This document shows positions 6,473 through 8,583 of a DNA stretch of 8,583 bases, one piece after another. A program made the translations under genes and the position numbers. The notes beneath the pieces were generated by a model, which was given only the letters and a program-made list of their open reading frames with translations, was not told the origin of the DNA and did not search any database. The DNA comes from Brevundimonas sp. (GTDB lineage: Bacteria > Pseudomonadota > Alphaproteobacteria > Caulobacterales > Caulobacteraceae), in NCBI RefSeq assembly GCF_031082345.1, contig NZ_JAVHLH010000116.1, positions 1 through 8,583 of the forward strand. The letters are read 5' to 3'. The number at the start of each line of letters is the position of its first letter. The first letter of the stretch is position 1.

Positions 6473-8583
6473 TTGCCGTCGCCCCAGGCCCTTCATTTTC
6501 TGAACCTTCTCGAGGACGCCCTGCCTGGGACCGGAGACATTGATCTGGCCGCCAATAAGGTACGCCGGACCCTGGAAGGCATCTTGGGCGTCGACGCTCC
6601 GGCTTGGCTCGCTGACCTCGAGGAGGCGAAAGAACTCCTGAAGCAGCAATTCCGGATCACGATCCTTCGTCGCAACTCGATCCTTCGCGACCGCCCGGAA
6701 TGGTACCACGGGCCCCAGCCGGGTGATCACCACTGGAGCGCGCTCAAGACCTATCTGACCGGCCCAAAGAAATGGGGCGTGGACACGGTGGACGGCATCG
6801 ACGAGGCATCCAGCGAGGTGGTCTCCTTGCTGGAAGATCCGGGCCAGAAATCCTTCTCCTCACGCGGCCTCGTTGTTGGCTACGTCCAGTCCGGCAAGAC
6901 GGCCAACATGACGGCGGTCATCTCCAAGGCCGTCGATCGCGGCTATACCCTGATCCTCGTCTTCGCGGGCCTGACCGACAAGCTGCGCCAGCAGACCCAG
7001 CGCCGGCTCGAGGCGGATATCGTAAAACGCCACCCCACCCTGTGGCACCTTCTTACGACCACTGACATCAAGGGCGAATTCCAGATCCCTGCGCAGGGCC
7101 ACCTGATGGGGATGGACCGCGCGCAGATTGCCGTGATGAAGAAGAACGTCGCACCGCTCGAACGCCTGCTGAAGGTGATCGACAAAACCCCGGCCTCTGA
7201 CATGCGCCGGCTGAAGGTTCTGCTGATCGATGATGAGTGCGACCAGGCGACCGTGAACTCCGCCTCCCGGGAGATGGACATGTCACGGATCAACGAACAG
7301 ATCCGTCTGATCCTGAAGGCTTTGCCCTCGGTCTCCTATGTCGGTTACACCGCCACGCCCTTCGCCAACGTCCTGATCAACCCGTACGCTGACCAGACCG
7401 ACACCTTGGATGACCTCTACCCGCGGGACTTCATCACCGCCCTGCCGCTGCCAGACGGATATTTCGGGACCCAGAAGCTGTTCGGTCGGACGCCGGCCGA
7501 TCCGGCGAACCCGCAGCCGGACGAAGAGGGCATGGATGTCGTCCGCGAGGTCCTGGCGGACGAGGAAGCCAGGCTTCAGGCCCCGAGCCAGAAGGCCCAG
7601 GCCGGCTTTGCGGTGGAGATGACGGCCAGCCTGGAGACGTCGATCCTGTACTTCATCGCCTCCTGCGCCGCCCGACGGGCCAGAGGGCAGGACCAGGAGC
7701 ACATGTCGATGTTGGTCCACACGTCGTCAGCGATCGTCATGCATGAAAAGGTCGCAGCCCTGATCGGGGCGTGGCTGGACGAGAACCGTAAGGCGCTGCT
7801 GAACGGCACGGGTGCCATCTGGAAGGCTCTTGGGGCGGCCTGGAACGACGAACGCGGCAAGGTCGACCGCCCCGGAGGCAGCGAGACCTTCAGCCAGATC
7901 AGCGGGTTCGTGCCCGAAGTTTTGAAAGCCCTGCATGTGCCGGTCGAGAACGGGGCCAGCGATGACCGCATCGACTACACCTCCGGACCTGTCACCTACA
8001 TCGTGGTGGGCGGCAGCATCCTGGCGCGGGGACTGACGCTCGAAGGCCTCTGCGTCAGCTACTTCCTGCGGACCTCGAACCAGTACGACACCCTGCTTCA
8101 GATGGGGCGGTGGTTCGGTTACCGGCACGGCTACGAGGACCTGCCGCGGCTGTGGATGCCGGAAGCGCTTCGCGTTCGCTTCCAGTCACTGGCCGCCGTC
8201 GAAGCGGAGATCCGCGAGGACATCGGCAGCTACAGCCGCAAGCCTCTGGTGACGCCGATGGACTTCGCCGTTCGCATCCGGAGAATTCCGGGAATGGCCA
8301 TTGTCGCCCGAAGCAAGATGCGCCACGCCCGTCGTGTCAGCATCGGCTACTGGGGCCGACATCTGCAGACCATCCGGTTCGCCCGCAACAATCGCGGGCT
8401 GCTTGAGGCCAACTGGAAAGCCGCCAGCCAGCTGGTCGAGGCTGCAGGCGCTGAAGGCCAGCGTGACGCGGCCTTCGCCCGGCCGCTCTTCCGCGACGTT
8501 CCGCGCAGCGCCATCATCCGCTTCATTCGGGAATACCGCATCGACGCGACCCATCAGGACCTCGACACGGGACTCCTGCTGCA
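6473..8583 (+). CDS. Z1-domain ATPase of restriction-type systems, 3' end cut by window edge
   Basis: The frame stays open to the last base, giving 703 visible residues from TTG 6473 (alternative ATG 6395, adding 26). The protein has an SF2-helicase-like ATPase core of the Z1 family: Walker A GYVQSGKT 136-143, Walker B LIDDECD ending at D257, a motif-III-like GYTATPFAN starting at G291, GGSILARGLTLEGL from 513, and the arginine-finger motif QMGRWFGYR 543-551. The first 120 residues are a helical N-terminal region. The Z1 family is known from comparative genomics of restriction systems, where it accompanies cytosine methylases, MutL/MORC-like ATPases, PD-(D/E)XK nucleases and AIPR proteins. 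It probably acts as an NTP-driven motor or switch on DNA for a nuclease partner. Here that partner may be the HNH protein encoded just upstream. Family members are usually longer, so the missing C-terminus is expected beyond the window. Confidence 0.9.
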   Translation, partial: MPSPQALHFLNLLEDALPGTGDIDLAANKVRRTLEGILGVDAPAWLADLEEAKELLKQQFRITILRRNSILRDRPEWYHGPQPGDHHWSALKTYLTGPKKWGVDTVDGIDEASSEVVSLLEDPGQKSFSSRGLVVGYVQSGKTANMTAVISKAVDRGYTLILVFAGLTDKLRQQTQRRLEADIVKRHPTLWHLLTTTDIKGEFQIPAQGHLMGMDRAQIAVMKKNVAPLERLLKVIDKTPASDMRRLKVLLIDDECDQATVNSASREMDMSRINEQIRLILKALPSVSYVGYTATPFANVLINPYADQTDTLDDLYPRDFITALPLPDGYFGTQKLFGRTPADPANPQPDEEGMDVVREVLADEEARLQAPSQKAQAGFAVEMTASLETSILYFIASCAARRARGQDQEHMSMLVHTSSAIVMHEKVAALIGAWLDENRKALLNGTGAIWKALGAAWNDERGKVDRPGGSETFSQISGFVPEVLKALHVPVENGASDDRIDYTSGPVTYIVVGGSILARGLTLEGLCVSYFLRTSNQYDTLLQMGRWFGYRHGYEDLPRLWMPEALRVRFQSLAAVEAEIREDIGSYSRKPLVTPMDFAVRIRRIPGMAIVARSKMRHARRVSIGYWGRHLQTIRFARNNRGLLEANWKAASQLVEAAGAEGQRDAAFARPLFRDVPRSAIIRFIREYRIDATHQDLDTGLLL

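Overview
The window is high-GC bacterial DNA, probably from a proteobacterium (an alphaproteobacterium would fit). That is a weak guess from base composition and protein style, because no housekeeping or taxonomic marker gene is present. Every recognisable gene looks like DNA-targeting or defence machinery, so this is most likely an accessory or defence island rather than core chromosome.

Layout. Two gene sets run outward from a 408-base gap (5113-5520). Leftward on the minus strand is a tightly packed four-gene unit. It begins with a candidate PD-(D/E)XK nuclease (4036-5112), followed by two proteins I do not recognise (2510-4033 and 1551-2513). It ends with an atypical DEAH-box helicase (1566 to the left edge, where its 3' end is cut off at motif VI). 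Junctions in this unit are a 2-base gap, a 4-base ATGA overlap and a 16-base overlap, so it is almost certainly one operon. Rightward on the plus strand are an HNH endonuclease with an SRA/YDG-like N-terminal domain (5521-6333) and, after 139 bases, a Z1-domain ATPase (6473 to the right edge, 3' end cut off).

How they may work together (inference). The HNH + Z1 pair resembles parts of Z1-type restriction systems: a reader-nuclease that recognises modified or foreign DNA plus an SF2-like motor. No DNA methylase is visible, so within the window it looks like a modification-dependent (type IV-like) arrangement. The minus-strand operon combines a nuclease, a nucleic-acid motor with two extra Cys/His clusters, and two conserved-looking proteins of unknown function. 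It is the best candidate here for an undescribed defence system.

The gap between the two sets is dense in inverted repeats. Four stem-loops can be drawn, and GTTAGG recurs at 5189, 5261 and 5334 with 72-73 base spacing, at the right edge of the first three. This recalls integron attC sites in topology but lacks most of the canonical left-hand core, and could equally be a regulatory region. No rRNA, tRNA, CRISPR array, transposase or integrase was seen.
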